A stretch of DNA of 64,000 bases from Aeromicrobium wangtongii (GCF_024584515.1 NZ_CP102173.1:3596001-3660000); one strand, 5' to 3'. Shown: positions 16,472 to 25,148, counted from the first letter of the stretch. Numbers and translations: made by a program. The notes: generated from the sequence alone by a model not told the origin.

Positions 16472-17614
16472 TCACAGGCCCATCGTGCGGCCGATGATCT
16501 CCTTCATGATCTCGGTCGTGCCGCCGTAGATCGTCTGGATGCGGCTGTCGGTGTACGCCTTGGAGATCGGGTACTCGCTCATGTACCCGTAGCCGCCGTG
16601 CAGCTGCAGGCACTTGGCCGCGGCCCGGTTCTGCAGCTCGGTCGTCCACCACTTGCCCATCGCGGCTTCCTCGATCGTCAGCTCGCCCTTGGACAGCGCG
16701 ACGATGCTCTTGTCGACGAAGGCCTGACCGATCTGCAGCTCGGTCTCGAGCTCGGCCAGCACGAAGCGAGAGTTCTGGAACGAGCCGATCGGCTTGCCGA
16801 ACGCCTTGCGCTCCTTGACGTAGTCCAGCGTCATGTCGATGATCGCGCGGGTCGCGGCGATCGCGCCGACCGAGATCGCGAGACGCTCCTGCGGCAGCTT
16901 CTCCATCAGATAGATGAAGCCCTTGCCCTCCTCGCCCAGCAGGTTCTCGGCGGGGACGCGGACGTTGTCGAAGAACAGCTCGGCGGTGTCCTGTGCCTTC
17001 AGGCCCATCTTGTCCAGGTTGCGGCCGCGCTCGAAGCCCTCCATGCCACGCTCGAGGACGATCAGCGAGACGCCCATCGCTCCGGCGGAGGGATCGGTCT
17101 TGGCCGCGACGATCACCAGGTCGGCCAGGATGCCGTTGGAGATGAACGTCTTGGCGCCGTTGACGACGTAGTGGTCACCGTCGCGGATCGCGGTGGTCTG
17201 GATGGCCTGCAGGTCCGAGCCGGTGCCCGGCTCGGTCATCGCGATCGCGGTGATCGTCTCGCCGGTGCAGAACTTGGGCAGCCAGCGCTTCTTCTGCTCC
17301 TCGGTCGCGTACGACAGCAGGTAGCCGGAGACCAGGTCGGTGTGCAGCACGAAGCCCACGCCGCTGGCGCCGATGCGGATCATCTCCTCGGACATGATCG
17401 CGTTGAAGCGGAAGTCGTTCATGCCGCCTCCGCCGAACTCCTCGGGCATCATGAACCCGAGCAGGCCGAGCGCGCCGGCCTTCTCCCAGATCTCCCGCGG
17501 GACGATGCTGTCCTTCTCCCACTGGTCGTGGTGCGGCGCGATCTCCTTCTCGCAGAATGCCCGGACGGTGTCGCGGAACGCGTCGTGATCGGCTTCGTAG
17601 ATGCCTCGCTGCAT
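16472..17614 (-). CDS. Acyl-CoA dehydrogenase
   Basis: This 380-residue FAD enzyme has the signature ITAIAMTEPGTGSD near residues 125-140 (flavin contact). The C-terminal helical domain ends in QTIYGGTTEIMKEIIGR, where the Glu matches the catalytic base position of the short/medium-chain group. It introduces the 2,3 double bond in acyl-CoA. The start at ATG 17614 gives the usual MQRGIYEADHDAFRDTVRAF opening. It is 26 bp downstream of the CaiB-type gene and transcribed with it, so it may handle branched or 2-methyl acyl-CoA produced by that enzyme. Confidence 0.94.
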   Translation of the reverse strand: MQRGIYEADHDAFRDTVRAFCEKEIAPHHDQWEKDSIVPREIWEKAGALGLLGFMMPEEFGGGGMNDFRFNAIMSEEMIRIGASGVGFVLHTDLVSGYLLSYATEEQKKRWLPKFCTGETITAIAMTEPGTGSDLQAIQTTAIRDGDHYVVNGAKTFISNGILADLVIVAAKTDPSAGAMGVSLIVLERGMEGFERGRNLDKMGLKAQDTAELFFDNVRVPAENLLGEEGKGFIYLMEKLPQERLAISVGAIAATRAIIDMTLDYVKERKAFGKPIGSFQNSRFVLAELETELQIGQAFVDKSIVALSKGELTIEEAAMGKWWTTELQNRAAAKCLQLHGGYGYMSEYPISKAYTDSRIQTIYGGTTEIMKEIIGRTMGL

Positions 17615-17640
17615 GATGGCCCTCTTCTTGTTCTCGTGGC

Positions 17641-18798
17641 TTAGTGGTCTGCCTGGACGGCGATGCCGTCGGCGATCAGCTGGTCGACATCGGCGATGCC
17701 CCAGGCGGTCAGTGCTTCGGTCGTGCTCGCGCCGGCGCGCTGCGGCGGCGTGGTCAGGGTCGCGGGCGTCGCGGAGAACCGCGGAGCCGGCGCGGGCTGG
17801 GTCAGCCCGTCGCGCTCGACGAACGTCCCGCGCGCGACGTTGTGCGGGTGCGCATAGGCCTCGGTGAGGCTCAGCACCGGCGCCACACAGGCGTCCGTGC
17901 CCTCGAAGACCTGTTCCCACTCGGCGCGGGTGCGCCCGGCGAACGTCGTGGTGAGCAGCGCGCGCAGCTCGTCCCAGCGGGCGAACTCGAACTGGCCGGG
18001 CGCATCGGTCAGCCCGAGCCCTTCGATCAGCGCGGCGAAGAACTGCGGCTCGAGGGGGCCGACGGACATCCACTGGCCGTCGGACGTCTCGAAGACGTCA
18101 TAGAACGGCGTCCCGGTGTCGAGCATGTTGGTGCCGCGCTGCTCGCTCCAGCTGCCGGACTGCTGCAGGGCCACGATCATCGACATCAGGTGCGCCGTGC
18201 CGTCGGTGATGGCCGCGTCGACGACCTGGCCCTCACCGGTCGCGCGGGCGTGGGTCAGGGCGGCCAGCACGCCGGTCACCAGGTACATCGATCCGCCGGC
18301 GAAGTCGCCCACCAGGTTCAGTGGCACCTGCGGCGGCCCGCCCGCGCGGCCGATGGCGCCGAGGGCGCCGGCGATCGAGATGTAGTTGATGTCATGGCCC
18401 GCGGACTGCGCCAGCGGTCCGTCCTGGCCCCAGCCGGTCATGCGGCCGTAGACCAGTCGCGGATTGCGCGCGTGGCAGTCCTCGGGGCCCAGGCCGAGGC
18501 GCTCGGTCACACCGGGGCGCAGTCCCTCGATCAGGATGTCGGCGGACTCGACCAGGTCGAGCACGGTCGCCGCGCCGCGCGGGTCCTTCAGGTTCAGGGC
18601 GACCGACGGACGGCCGCGGCCCAGGATGTCCTTGTCGGCAGGACCGAGCTGGAGGGCGTTGCCGCCGGGGCGGTCGACACGGATGACATCGGCGCCCAGG
18701 TCGGCCAGCAGCATCGCGGCAAAGGGGCCGGGGCCGATGCCCACGAGCTCGATGACACGCACGCCGTGCAGGGGTCCGGACTTCTCAGAAATCGTCAC
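17641..18798 (-). CDS. CaiB/BaiF family protein, alpha-methylacyl-CoA racemase-like
   Basis: This 385-residue family III CoA-transferase-fold protein has the N-terminal GIGPGPFAAMLLADLGADVIR and the sequence GRMTGWGQDGPLAQSAGHDI. Here GHDINYISIAGAL carries the Asp that is catalytic in the mycobacterial 2-methylacyl-CoA racemase MCR. That GHDINY motif favours racemase over CoA-transferase activity. It would epimerise (2R)-methyl-branched acyl-CoAs so that the neighbouring acyl-CoA dehydrogenase can act. It is the first gene of the operon, with its start 11 bp from the 17-bp dyad shared with the thiolase promoter. Confidence 0.9.
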   Translation of the reverse strand: MTISEKSGPLHGVRVIELVGIGPGPFAAMLLADLGADVIRVDRPGGNALQLGPADKDILGRGRPSVALNLKDPRGAATVLDLVESADILIEGLRPGVTERLGLGPEDCHARNPRLVYGRMTGWGQDGPLAQSAGHDINYISIAGALGAIGRAGGPPQVPLNLVGDFAGGSMYLVTGVLAALTHARATGEGQVVDAAITDGTAHLMSMIVALQQSGSWSEQRGTNMLDTGTPFYDVFETSDGQWMSVGPLEPQFFAALIEGLGLTDAPGQFEFARWDELRALLTTTFAGRTRAEWEQVFEGTDACVAPVLSLTEAYAHPHNVARGTFVERDGLTQPAPAPRFSATPATLTTPPQRAGASTTEALTAWGIADVDQLIADGIAVQADH

Positions 18799-18808
18799 AG
18801 CCCAATTG

Positions 18809-18825
18809 TGACAGTAGAACTGTCA
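18809..18825. promoter_or_regulatory. Second copy of the TGACAG-N5-CTGTCA operator
   Basis: TGACAG-TAGAA-CTGTCA is preceded by AATTG and followed by A and a GTC two bases on, matching the site at 15677-15693 in arms, spacer length and outer bases. It lies 11 bp upstream of the CaiB-type start codon (minus strand) and 75 bp before the hydrolase gene (plus strand). On the minus strand the arm supplies a TTGACA hexamer that could be a -35 box. Confidence 0.7.
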
Positions 18826-18899
18826 ACGTCGCAAGCAGGGGTGTGCTCCGGACCACACCAGCGTGGACAGATCCGCATACCGTCGGTATCTTGACGCGC

Positions 18900-19706
18900 A
18901 TGCTCTCCGAACTGGCCTACACCCGCAAGGGCTCCGGCGAACCCCTCGTCCTGATCCACGGCATCGGCCACCGCCGCCAGGCATGGAACCCCGTGCTCGA
19001 CCTGCTCGCGCAGTCCCATGACGTCATCGCGGTCGACCTGGCCGGGTTCGGCGAGTCCCCCGCCTATCCCGCGAGCGCCTCCTACGACATGGACCATGCG
19101 TGCCAGAACCTGAGCGACAACTTCGCCGCGTGGGGCATCGACCGCCCGCACGTGGCGGGCAACTCCCTCGGCGGCGCCATCGCCCTCGAGCTGGGCGCCC
19201 GCGGGCTCGCCCGGTCCGTGACGGCGCTGAGCCCGGCGGGATTCTTCGGCACGCTCAACCGGATCCAGACCCTCGGCCTGCTGGTCATGCTGCGGCTGAC
19301 CAGCCAGCTGCCCGACCGCGCGCTCCGCACCCTGTCCCGCAGCGCGGTGGGGCGCCGACTCGCCGGCTTCAGCCTCTACACGCATCCCGAGCGGTTCACC
19401 GCCGACGAGGTCTACGGCGACGCCCTCGCCCTCAAGCGGTGCACGGGCTTCGAGCGGACGATCGCCAAGGGTGGCAACTACGCCTTCCGCCTGCACCTGG
19501 ACGTGCCCACCACGATCGCGTGGGGCACGCGAGACCTGATCCTGCCGTACAGCTCGTCGGCCATCGCGCAGGAGCGGTTGCCCGAGGCCGATCACGTCGC
19601 CCTGCCGCACTGCGGCCACGTGCCGATGGTCGACGACCCGGACCTCGTGGCACGGGTCATCCAGAACACCACCGCCCGGACGCAGGAGCCGGTCGCAGCC
19701 GCCTAG
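18900..19706 (+). CDS. Alpha/beta hydrolase
   Basis: This 268-residue alpha/beta-hydrolase-fold enzyme has LVLIHGIGHRRQAW for the oxyanion loop, the nucleophile elbow GNSLGG (Ser near residue 99) and a C-terminal LPHCGHVPMVDDP that supplies the His. The substrate is unknown; esterase, lipase or haloalkane-type activities are possible. ATG 18900 is chosen because the conserved YTRKGSGEPLVLIHG follows at once; the frame is open to 18843 but only over promoter sequence. It is divergent from the CaiB-type gene and may share its operator, linking it to lipid breakdown. Confidence 0.9.
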   Translation: MLSELAYTRKGSGEPLVLIHGIGHRRQAWNPVLDLLAQSHDVIAVDLAGFGESPAYPASASYDMDHACQNLSDNFAAWGIDRPHVAGNSLGGAIALELGARGLARSVTALSPAGFFGTLNRIQTLGLLVMLRLTSQLPDRALRTLSRSAVGRRLAGFSLYTHPERFTADEVYGDALALKRCTGFERTIAKGGNYAFRLHLDVPTTIAWGTRDLILPYSSSAIAQERLPEADHVALPHCGHVPMVDDPDLVARVIQNTTARTQEPVAAA

Positions 19707-19714
19707 GGTCAGGC

Positions 19715-20674
19715 ATGCGTTTCTCCACCTCCGGCAGCCTGCGCCGCATCGATGTCTCCCTGCTGGCCAGTGCCATCGAGGCCCTGCGCGGCGAGTGGGC
19801 CGCCCTGCGGTTCGACGCCGCGGGTGCCCTGCTCAACCCGATCTCCGGCGCCGCCATCGGTGACGTCCGGCTCGTCGAGGGCCGGCATCGCTCGCCCGGC
19901 GCCCGGTACGACATCACGATCCGCACACCCGTCCTCGAGCCCGATCCCGCGCAGCTGCGCGCCCTCGACGCGGAGCACCTGGGCCGGGAGGACACCGACT
20001 GGGACACCTGCTTCGACCGGCGCCAGGCGATCAGTGTGCAGACCGGGGAGACCGAGACCACGGCCAGCGTCGTCCTGCGCGCCGACGACTCGCGGGTCCT
20101 GGCCGCCTCCGTGACCGATGCGTCCCAGCTCTGGTCGGTCGACGTCGACCTGGTCCACGGCCGGCTGCCGCGCATCGAGGCCACCGGCCGTCTCGACGCC
20201 ACCGCGATGATCGCCGCCGAACAGGTTCCCGGCTGCCTGGCCAGGCTCCTCGGCGGCGTGGCCACCGGCACCGCGACCGTCGACCTGGCCGCCATCGAGC
20301 GCCGAGGCCGCAACACGCTGGTCGAGGGATCCGGACAGTTCAACAGGTTCCGCGCCGACGGTGCGGCTCGCGTCACGACGTCCGCGCGCTCCTGGGACGT
20401 CGGCGCGAAGATCCGGCTGCGGGGCAAGGGCATCGGACGGCTGGTCCTGCGCATCTTCGGCGGCCGGCTCCGGCGCGAGTTCGACGCGTCGATGACGACC
20501 GGCTGGGCAACCGCGGCCACCGCGATGGACGGCATCGAGCGGCAGCTGGGTGCGGTGCGCACCTTCATCGACCAGGAGGGTGGGCTGGCCGACGTCGTGC
20601 ACCGCACCCTGTGGGAGGACGGCTACGGCGATCACCTCGACGCGCTGTACTCATCGCAGCATCCCTCGGAATGA
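19715..20674 (+). CDS. Uncharacterised protein, no recognised domain
   Basis: This 319-residue protein starts 8 bp after the hydrolase stop, so it is probably in the same transcript. It has no signal peptide or membrane helix and I recognise no family motif. The middle is rich in beta-strand-like alternation (for example TETTASVVLRADDSRVLAASVTD). The C-terminal half has a basic stretch GKGIGRLVLRIFGGRLRREF that could form an amphipathic helix. Strong wobble-position GC supports a real gene. No function is proposed. Confidence 0.75.
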   Translation: MRFSTSGSLRRIDVSLLASAIEALRGEWAALRFDAAGALLNPISGAAIGDVRLVEGRHRSPGARYDITIRTPVLEPDPAQLRALDAEHLGREDTDWDTCFDRRQAISVQTGETETTASVVLRADDSRVLAASVTDASQLWSVDVDLVHGRLPRIEATGRLDATAMIAAEQVPGCLARLLGGVATGTATVDLAAIERRGRNTLVEGSGQFNRFRADGAARVTTSARSWDVGAKIRLRGKGIGRLVLRIFGGRLRREFDASMTTGWATAATAMDGIERQLGAVRTFIDQEGGLADVVHRTLWEDGYGDHLDALYSSQHPSE

Positions 20675-20702
20675 CGGTCGTCCGACGCGCGTTGACCCGT
20701 CC

Positions 20703-21857
20703 GTGGAGATCCATGACTCGCTGGTGATCGGTGCCGGGCAGGCCGGCCTGTCGGCGTCGTACCACCTGAGGCGGCGCGGCATCGATCATGTCGTGCTCGA
20801 CGCCGATGACCGCCCCGGCGGGGCCTGGCAGCACCGGTGGGACGCGCTGACCATGAACGACGTGCACCGCGTCGCGGACCTGCCGGGGGCCGAGATCCCG
20901 CCGGACACCGGTCGCGAGCGGGCCAACACGTTCGTGCCGGCGTACTTCGCCGACTACGAGCGGCGCTTCGAGCTGCCGGTCGTCCGGCCGGTCCGGGTTC
21001 GGCGGGTGCGCCCTTCGACAGGCTCAGGGGACGGACCTGCAGGCTCAGGGGGCCCTTCGACAGGCTCAGGGGACAACTTGCTCGTGGTCGAGTCCGACGC
21101 CGGCACGTGGGCGACCCGCACCCTGGTCAACGCGACCGGCACCTGGACCCGCCCGTTCATCCCGCACTACCCGGGCATCGAGACGTTCCGCGGCGAGCAG
21201 CTGCACACCGCCGACTACCCGGGACCCGAGCACTTCCGTGGCAAACGGGTCGTGGTCGTCGGCGGCGGCGCATCGGCCGTCCAGTTCCTCGGCGCACTCG
21301 CCCCGATCACCGACACGATCTGGGTCACCCGCCGCGAACCGGTCTGGACCGACCGCGACTTCACCCCCGAGCTGGGTCGTGAGGTCGTCGCGAAGGTCGA
21401 GGAGCGGGTGCGCCAAGGCCTGCCGCCGCGCAGCGTCGTCAGCGTCACCGGCCTGCGGCTGCGCGAGCAGGAGCGGGAGGCCGAGCGGCTCGGTGCCTAC
21501 GCCGCGCGCCGCCCGATGTTCACCTCGATCGAGCCGGACGGCGTCCGCTGGGACCCTTCGACAGGCTCAGGGGGCGGGACGACAGACTCAGGGGGCGGGG
21601 CGTTCGAGCCGGCCGACGTGATCGTGTGGGCGACCGGGTTCCGGCCGGCGATCGAGCACCTGGCGCCGCTGCACCTGCGCAGTCCGCTCGGCGGCATCCA
21701 GCTCGACGGGACGACCGCCGTGGCCGATCCGCGTGTGCAGATGGTCGGCTACGGACCGTCGGCCAGCACGATCGGCGCCAACCGGGCCGGACGCACCGCC
21801 GCGCGAGGCGTCGCCGAGCACCTGCGTGCGGCGGAGGTCGTCAGCGCCGACGCGTGA
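20703..21857 (+). CDS. FAD-dependent monooxygenase/oxidoreductase (flavin-containing monooxygenase-like)
   Basis: This 384-residue protein has an N-terminal FAD dinucleotide fold (VIGAGQAGLSASYHLRRRG), a second NADPH-binding fold (VVVVGGGASAVQF near residue 185) and a C-terminal WATGFRP. These are features of the YdeN/CzcO-type flavin monooxygenase group. Two linker-like insertions, about residues 104-124 and 285-299, are Pro-Ser-Thr-Gly-Ser-Gly-rich. They correspond exactly to copies of the CTTCGACAGGCTCAG repeat. They lie outside the conserved motifs, so activity may be retained. The GTG start at 20703 is the first codon compatible with the FAD fold; there is no good upstream ATG. Confidence 0.87.
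   Translation: MEIHDSLVIGAGQAGLSASYHLRRRGIDHVVLDADDRPGGAWQHRWDALTMNDVHRVADLPGAEIPPDTGRERANTFVPAYFADYERRFELPVVRPVRVRRVRPSTGSGDGPAGSGGPSTGSGDNLLVVESDAGTWATRTLVNATGTWTRPFIPHYPGIETFRGEQLHTADYPGPEHFRGKRVVVVGGGASAVQFLGALAPITDTIWVTRREPVWTDRDFTPELGREVVAKVEERVRQGLPPRSVVSVTGLRLREQEREAERLGAYAARRPMFTSIEPDGVRWDPSTGSGGGTTDSGGGAFEPADVIVWATGFRPAIEHLAPLHLRSPLGGIQLDGTTAVADPRVQMVGYGPSASTIGANRAGRTAARGVAEHLRAAEVVSADA
21011..21073 (+). repeat. CTTCGACAGGCTCAG repeat, two copies plus a partial, inside a coding sequence
   Basis: CCCTTCGACAGGCTCAGGGG occurs at 21011-21030 and again from 21053 on, with a partial GCAGGCTCAGGGG between them. The block stays in frame with the flavoprotein and encodes a PSTGSG-type linker. 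The same 15-bp core is found at 21554, 37074 and, reversed, at 63941-64000. Confidence 0.85.
21554..21597 (+). repeat. CTTCGACAGGCTCAG repeat, second block in the flavoprotein gene
   Basis: One full CCCTTCGACAGGCTCAGGGG copy (21554-21573) is followed by a degenerate GACAGACTCAGGGG copy (from 21581). They are in frame and encode a Ser/Thr/Gly-rich loop at about residues 285-299 of the flavoprotein. The degenerate second copy suggests tandem growth or partial decay. Confidence 0.8.
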
Positions 21858-21902
21858 GGAAGCCGGCGCCTCGAAGTCGTCCACGCGCACAGCCTGGGTT
21901 CC

Positions 21903-22628
21903 TCAGCTGCGATGCCGGGCCAGAAAGTCTGCGGTCCGCGGATCGCGCGGCGCGGTGAACAGCTGCTCGGGCGGTCCGGACTCCACCACCTGGCCGTCGG
22001 CCATGAACACGATCCGATCGGACACCTCGCGGGCGAAGCTCATCTCGTGGGTGGCCATGACGATCGTCATGCCCTCGCGGCGCAGGTCGCGGATGACGTC
22101 CAGCACCTCGCCGACCAGCAGAGGGTCGAGCGCCGAGGTGATCTCGTCCAGCAGCAGGAGCCGCGGCTGCATCGCGATCGCGCGCACCAGGGCGACCCGC
22201 TGCTGCTGCCCGCCCGACAACGCATCGGGATAGGCGCTGCCGCGATCACCCAGTCCTACCCGCTCGAGCAACGTGCGGGCGCGCTCGCGGGCGGTCTCGC
22301 GGCTCTCCCCGCGGGACCTCATCGGGCCCAGCACGATGTTCTGCTCGACCGACAGGTGCGGGAACAGGTTGTACGCCTGGAAGACGATGCCGATCTGGCG
22401 GCGGATCTCGTCCTCGTCGATCCGCGGATCGGTGATCTCGGTGCCGTCGAACCAGATGTCGCCGTCATCGACCTGCTCCAGCAGGTTCAGGCAGCGCAGG
22501 AACGTGGACTTGCCCGAGCCCGAGGCGCCGATCAGGCACACGACCTCACCCTCGTGGACGTCCAGCGAGATCCCCCGGAGGACCTCGTGGTCACCGAAGG
22601 ACTTGCGGACCGCATCGGCTCTCAGCAC
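21903..22628 (-). CDS. Amino acid ABC transporter ATP-binding protein (GlnQ/HisP-like)
   Basis: This 241-residue ATPase of the polar amino acid uptake class has Walker A GASGSGKSTFLRCLNLLE, signature LSGGQQQRVALVRAIAMQP and Walker B LLLLDEITSALDP. The FLRCLNLLE after Walker A is typical of this subgroup. It works with the permease 1 bp upstream and the binding lipoprotein before that, in the order binding protein, permease, ATPase. Confidence 0.94.
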   Translation of the reverse strand: MLRADAVRKSFGDHEVLRGISLDVHEGEVVCLIGASGSGKSTFLRCLNLLEQVDDGDIWFDGTEITDPRIDEDEIRRQIGIVFQAYNLFPHLSVEQNIVLGPMRSRGESRETARERARTLLERVGLGDRGSAYPDALSGGQQQRVALVRAIAMQPRLLLLDEITSALDPLLVGEVLDVIRDLRREGMTIVMATHEMSFAREVSDRIVFMADGQVVESGPPEQLFTAPRDPRTADFLARHRS

Positions 22629-22629
22629 G

Positions 22630-23463
22630 TTAGATCCCGTTCTCGCGGCGCAGCGAGCGCACCGTCAGGTAGTCGGTGAAGCGGGCCAGCGGGATCGTGG
22701 CGACGATGAAGAAGGCCGCCGCCACGACGTAGCCCGTGAACGCGAACGTCCGGCCGGCGTCGACCTGGGCGACGCGCAGCGCCTCGACCAGTCCGATCGT
22801 CGACAGCAGCGCGGTGTCCTTCTGCAGCGACACGAAGTCGTTGAGCAGCGGGGGCGCCACCCGGCGGACCGCCTGCGGCAGGACGATGTGGCGCATCGTC
22901 TGCCCGTACGACAGGCCGAGTGCGCGGCCACTGGCCCACTGGGTCGGGTGGATCGAGACGATGCCGGCGCGCAGCACCTCGGACACGTACGCGCCATAGC
23001 TGAGGGTCAGCGCGATGACGCCCAGCCAGAACAGGCTGGTCGGGAGCCCGGCCAGGCCGAGCGCGGGGACGCCGAAACCGACCAGGAACACCACCAGGAT
23101 CGTGGGGGTGCCGCGGAAGACGTCGGTGTAGATCGTGACCAGCAGCTTGATCGGCGCGAGCGCCGGCGCCGGCACGACCCGGATGATCGCGACGGCGATC
23201 GCGACAACCAGGATGAAGACCTCGGCGACCAGGAACAGCCTGATGTTGAGCCAGAACGCCGTGGCCACGTCGGGCAGGACAGCCCGCGCGTCACCGACGT
23301 TGAAGTACGTCTCGCGGACCCGCGGCCAGCCCGGCGACTGCGTGATCAGGACGGCCAGGCCACCCAGCACCACCAGCGTCGAGACCACCGCCACCGCCCC
23401 GCGGTTGCGGGCGCGGCGGCGGCGGTAGCGGACGCGTTCGAGCTGACGCTCGCTCGGCGTCAC
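22630..23463 (-). CDS. Amino acid ABC transporter permease
   Basis: This 277-residue inner-membrane subunit has a basic N-terminus (RVRYRRRRARNRG), then five to six helices. The ATPase-contacting EAA loop appears as SEVLRAGIVSIHPTQWASGRALGLS near residues 180-205. It belongs to the HisM/GlnP-type amino acid permeases. Only one permease gene is present, so a homodimer is expected. Its start overlaps the 3' end of the binding-protein gene by 4 bp and its stop is 1 bp from the ATPase start. Confidence 0.93.
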   Translation of the reverse strand: MTPSERQLERVRYRRRRARNRGAVAVVSTLVVLGGLAVLITQSPGWPRVRETYFNVGDARAVLPDVATAFWLNIRLFLVAEVFILVVAIAVAIIRVVPAPALAPIKLLVTIYTDVFRGTPTILVVFLVGFGVPALGLAGLPTSLFWLGVIALTLSYGAYVSEVLRAGIVSIHPTQWASGRALGLSYGQTMRHIVLPQAVRRVAPPLLNDFVSLQKDTALLSTIGLVEALRVAQVDAGRTFAFTGYVVAAAFFIVATIPLARFTDYLTVRSLRRENGI

Positions 23464-24344
23464 TTCAGCTCAGGCACGTCGGTGGCCTGGCTCAACCACT
23501 CCTTCTCCAGCTCGGCGAGCGTGCCGTCATCGGCGAGGGCGTCGACCGCTGCGCTGACGCAGGGGGTCAGCTTGCTGCCCTTGGCCAGCAGCAGGCCGAA
23601 CTGCTCGGACTCGCCGGTCGTGGGCTGGAACTGCCCGGCGATCGTCGCGCCGTCCAGCTCGGCGGCGGTCAGGTAGTACGCGGTCGGCAGATCGGCCACG
23701 ATCGCGTCGACCTGCTTGTTCTGCAGCGCCTGGGCGGCCTTGGTCGTGTCGTCGTACACCAGCGGATCGGTCGACGGGTCGATCTGCTTGACCGCCTCGA
23801 GCGAGGTCGTGGCGATCTGGGCGCCGATCTTGGCGTCCTTCAGGTCTGCCAGCGACGCGGCCTTGGCGTACTTCGAGCCCTCGAGCGTGATGATGCCCTG
23901 GGCGGCCGAGTAGTACGGGCTGGAGAAGTCGACGGCCTTGGCGCGGTCGGCGGTGATCGAGAACTGGTTGATGTCGACGTCGAAGTTCTTCTTGCCGGCC
24001 TGGACGGCTTGGTTGAACCCGGCCTTGACCCAGGTGACGTCACCCTTGGCGAAGCCCAGCTTGTCGGCGACGGCATAGGCCACGGCGGACTCGAAGCCCT
24101 TGCCGTTGCTCGGGTCGTCGTCGATGAACCACGGCTCGAAGGCGGGGTCGTCGGTCGCGACGGTCAGCTTGCCGTCGGCCAGGACCGGGAGGTCGGCCGC
24201 CTGGCAGTCGGCCAGGGAGGTGGATGCCGGGGTGGCCTTGGTCTTGTCGGCCTCTCCCTCGGAGTCGGTCGGGGCGCACGCCGCGGTGAGCGCGAGCGCC
24301 AGCGCGGCGATGGTCGTCAGGCCGCGGGAGGTGGTGATCTTCAT
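23460..24344 (-). CDS. Amino acid ABC transporter substrate-binding lipoprotein
   Basis: This 294-residue lipoprotein has a signal peptide ending in the lipobox LTAAC (Cys about 23). The family 3 solute-binding fold follows: GKLTVATDDPAFEPWFIDD, GFESAVAYAVADKLG, AVDFSSPYYSAAQGI and DAIVADLPTAYYL. It binds a polar amino acid or related compound outside the membrane and delivers it to the permease encoded next. It is the first gene of the three-gene operon. Confidence 0.94.
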   Translation of the reverse strand: MKITTSRGLTTIAALALALTAACAPTDSEGEADKTKATPASTSLADCQAADLPVLADGKLTVATDDPAFEPWFIDDDPSNGKGFESAVAYAVADKLGFAKGDVTWVKAGFNQAVQAGKKNFDVDINQFSITADRAKAVDFSSPYYSAAQGIITLEGSKYAKAASLADLKDAKIGAQIATTSLEAVKQIDPSTDPLVYDDTTKAAQALQNKQVDAIVADLPTAYYLTAAELDGATIAGQFQPTTGESEQFGLLLAKGSKLTPCVSAAVDALADDGTLAELEKEWLSQATDVPELK

Positions 24345-24367
24345 GGGACGAATCGTAGATCCAGCCG

Positions 24368-25081
24368 CTACCTGAGATCGGACAGATCCAGCATGCGGTC
24401 AGGGGGCGGCGGCGACGGCGTCGGGACCGGTTCGTACGAGAACTGGACGCCGTCACCGGCATCACCGGCAAAAACCAGCCGGACCGGCAGCTTCGTGTCG
24501 GCCTCGACGTACAACGTGCCGGTCGAGGTGGTGAGACCGATCACCTTGGCGCCATCGATCGTGGTCTCGTCGGCGGTCAGCCCGTCCGTGCCGGGGTCGA
24601 CGATGTCGTCCAGCAGCTCCTCACGACTGGTCGGGACATCGATCCGGGCGAGTCGCGGATGGGAGGTGCCGGCGATGATCCAGCGATCGGCGATCTTGCG
24701 GGTCACGGTCTTGAGGTCGTAGTCGAAGCCGGCATAGGCCTGGGCATCGCCCTTCCACCAGGTCCGGCCGCCCACCATCAGGAGCTGGAACGCGCCGGCC
24801 CCGAAGGAGTACGTGCCCGATCCGTCCTGGCCGGAGAAGGCCAGCAGCGCAGCCAGCGTGCCGTCCGGCGACGACGTCTGACCCATGATGCTGACCGAGT
24901 CGGCCGCCGCCAGGGCCGCCTTGCTGGCGGCCAGCACCTCGCCGGGCGACTGCGTCGCGACGCCGGGAGCGTCGGTGGACCCGTGGTACTCCGGCAGGTC
25001 CAGCCCACTGGTCTGCGTCCCGCCGCACCCGGCCAGGAGGGTCACCGCCAGCGCGCTCGCTGCCAGCCGTGTCATGTTCAT
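24368..25081 (-). CDS. Lipoprotein, LprG/LolA-like fold suspected
   Basis: This 237-residue lipoprotein has signal peptide MTRLAASALAVTLLAGCG with lipobox LAGC. The mature part has the alternating strand pattern of the LppX/LprAFG family (QTSSPDGTLAALLAFSGQDG, then a central KVIGLTTSTGTLYVEADT-K segment), which carries lipids across the actinobacterial cell envelope. The family call is tentative. ATG 25081 or 25075 are both possible starts; both give the same signal peptide. It lies directly upstream of the amino acid transporter operon on the same strand but is functionally separate. Confidence 0.8.
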   Translation of the reverse strand: MNMTRLAASALAVTLLAGCGGTQTSGLDLPEYHGSTDAPGVATQSPGEVLAASKAALAAADSVSIMGQTSSPDGTLAALLAFSGQDGSGTYSFGAGAFQLLMVGGRTWWKGDAQAYAGFDYDLKTVTRKIADRWIIAGTSHPRLARIDVPTSREELLDDIVDPGTDGLTADETTIDGAKVIGLTTSTGTLYVEADTKLPVRLVFAGDAGDGVQFSYEPVPTPSPPPPDRMLDLSDLR

Positions 25082-25148
25082 GATGGCGACCACGGTAGCG
25101 AGTGGTCCCCGGCACCGCAGCACGGATTCTCTGTGCAGATGATTGCAC

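Noticed and set aside
21011-21597. CTTCGACAGGCTCAG copies considered as a CRISPR or att site
   Set aside because: Copies are few, of irregular spacing, degenerate, in coding sequence, and lack both spacer regularity and an integrase gene.
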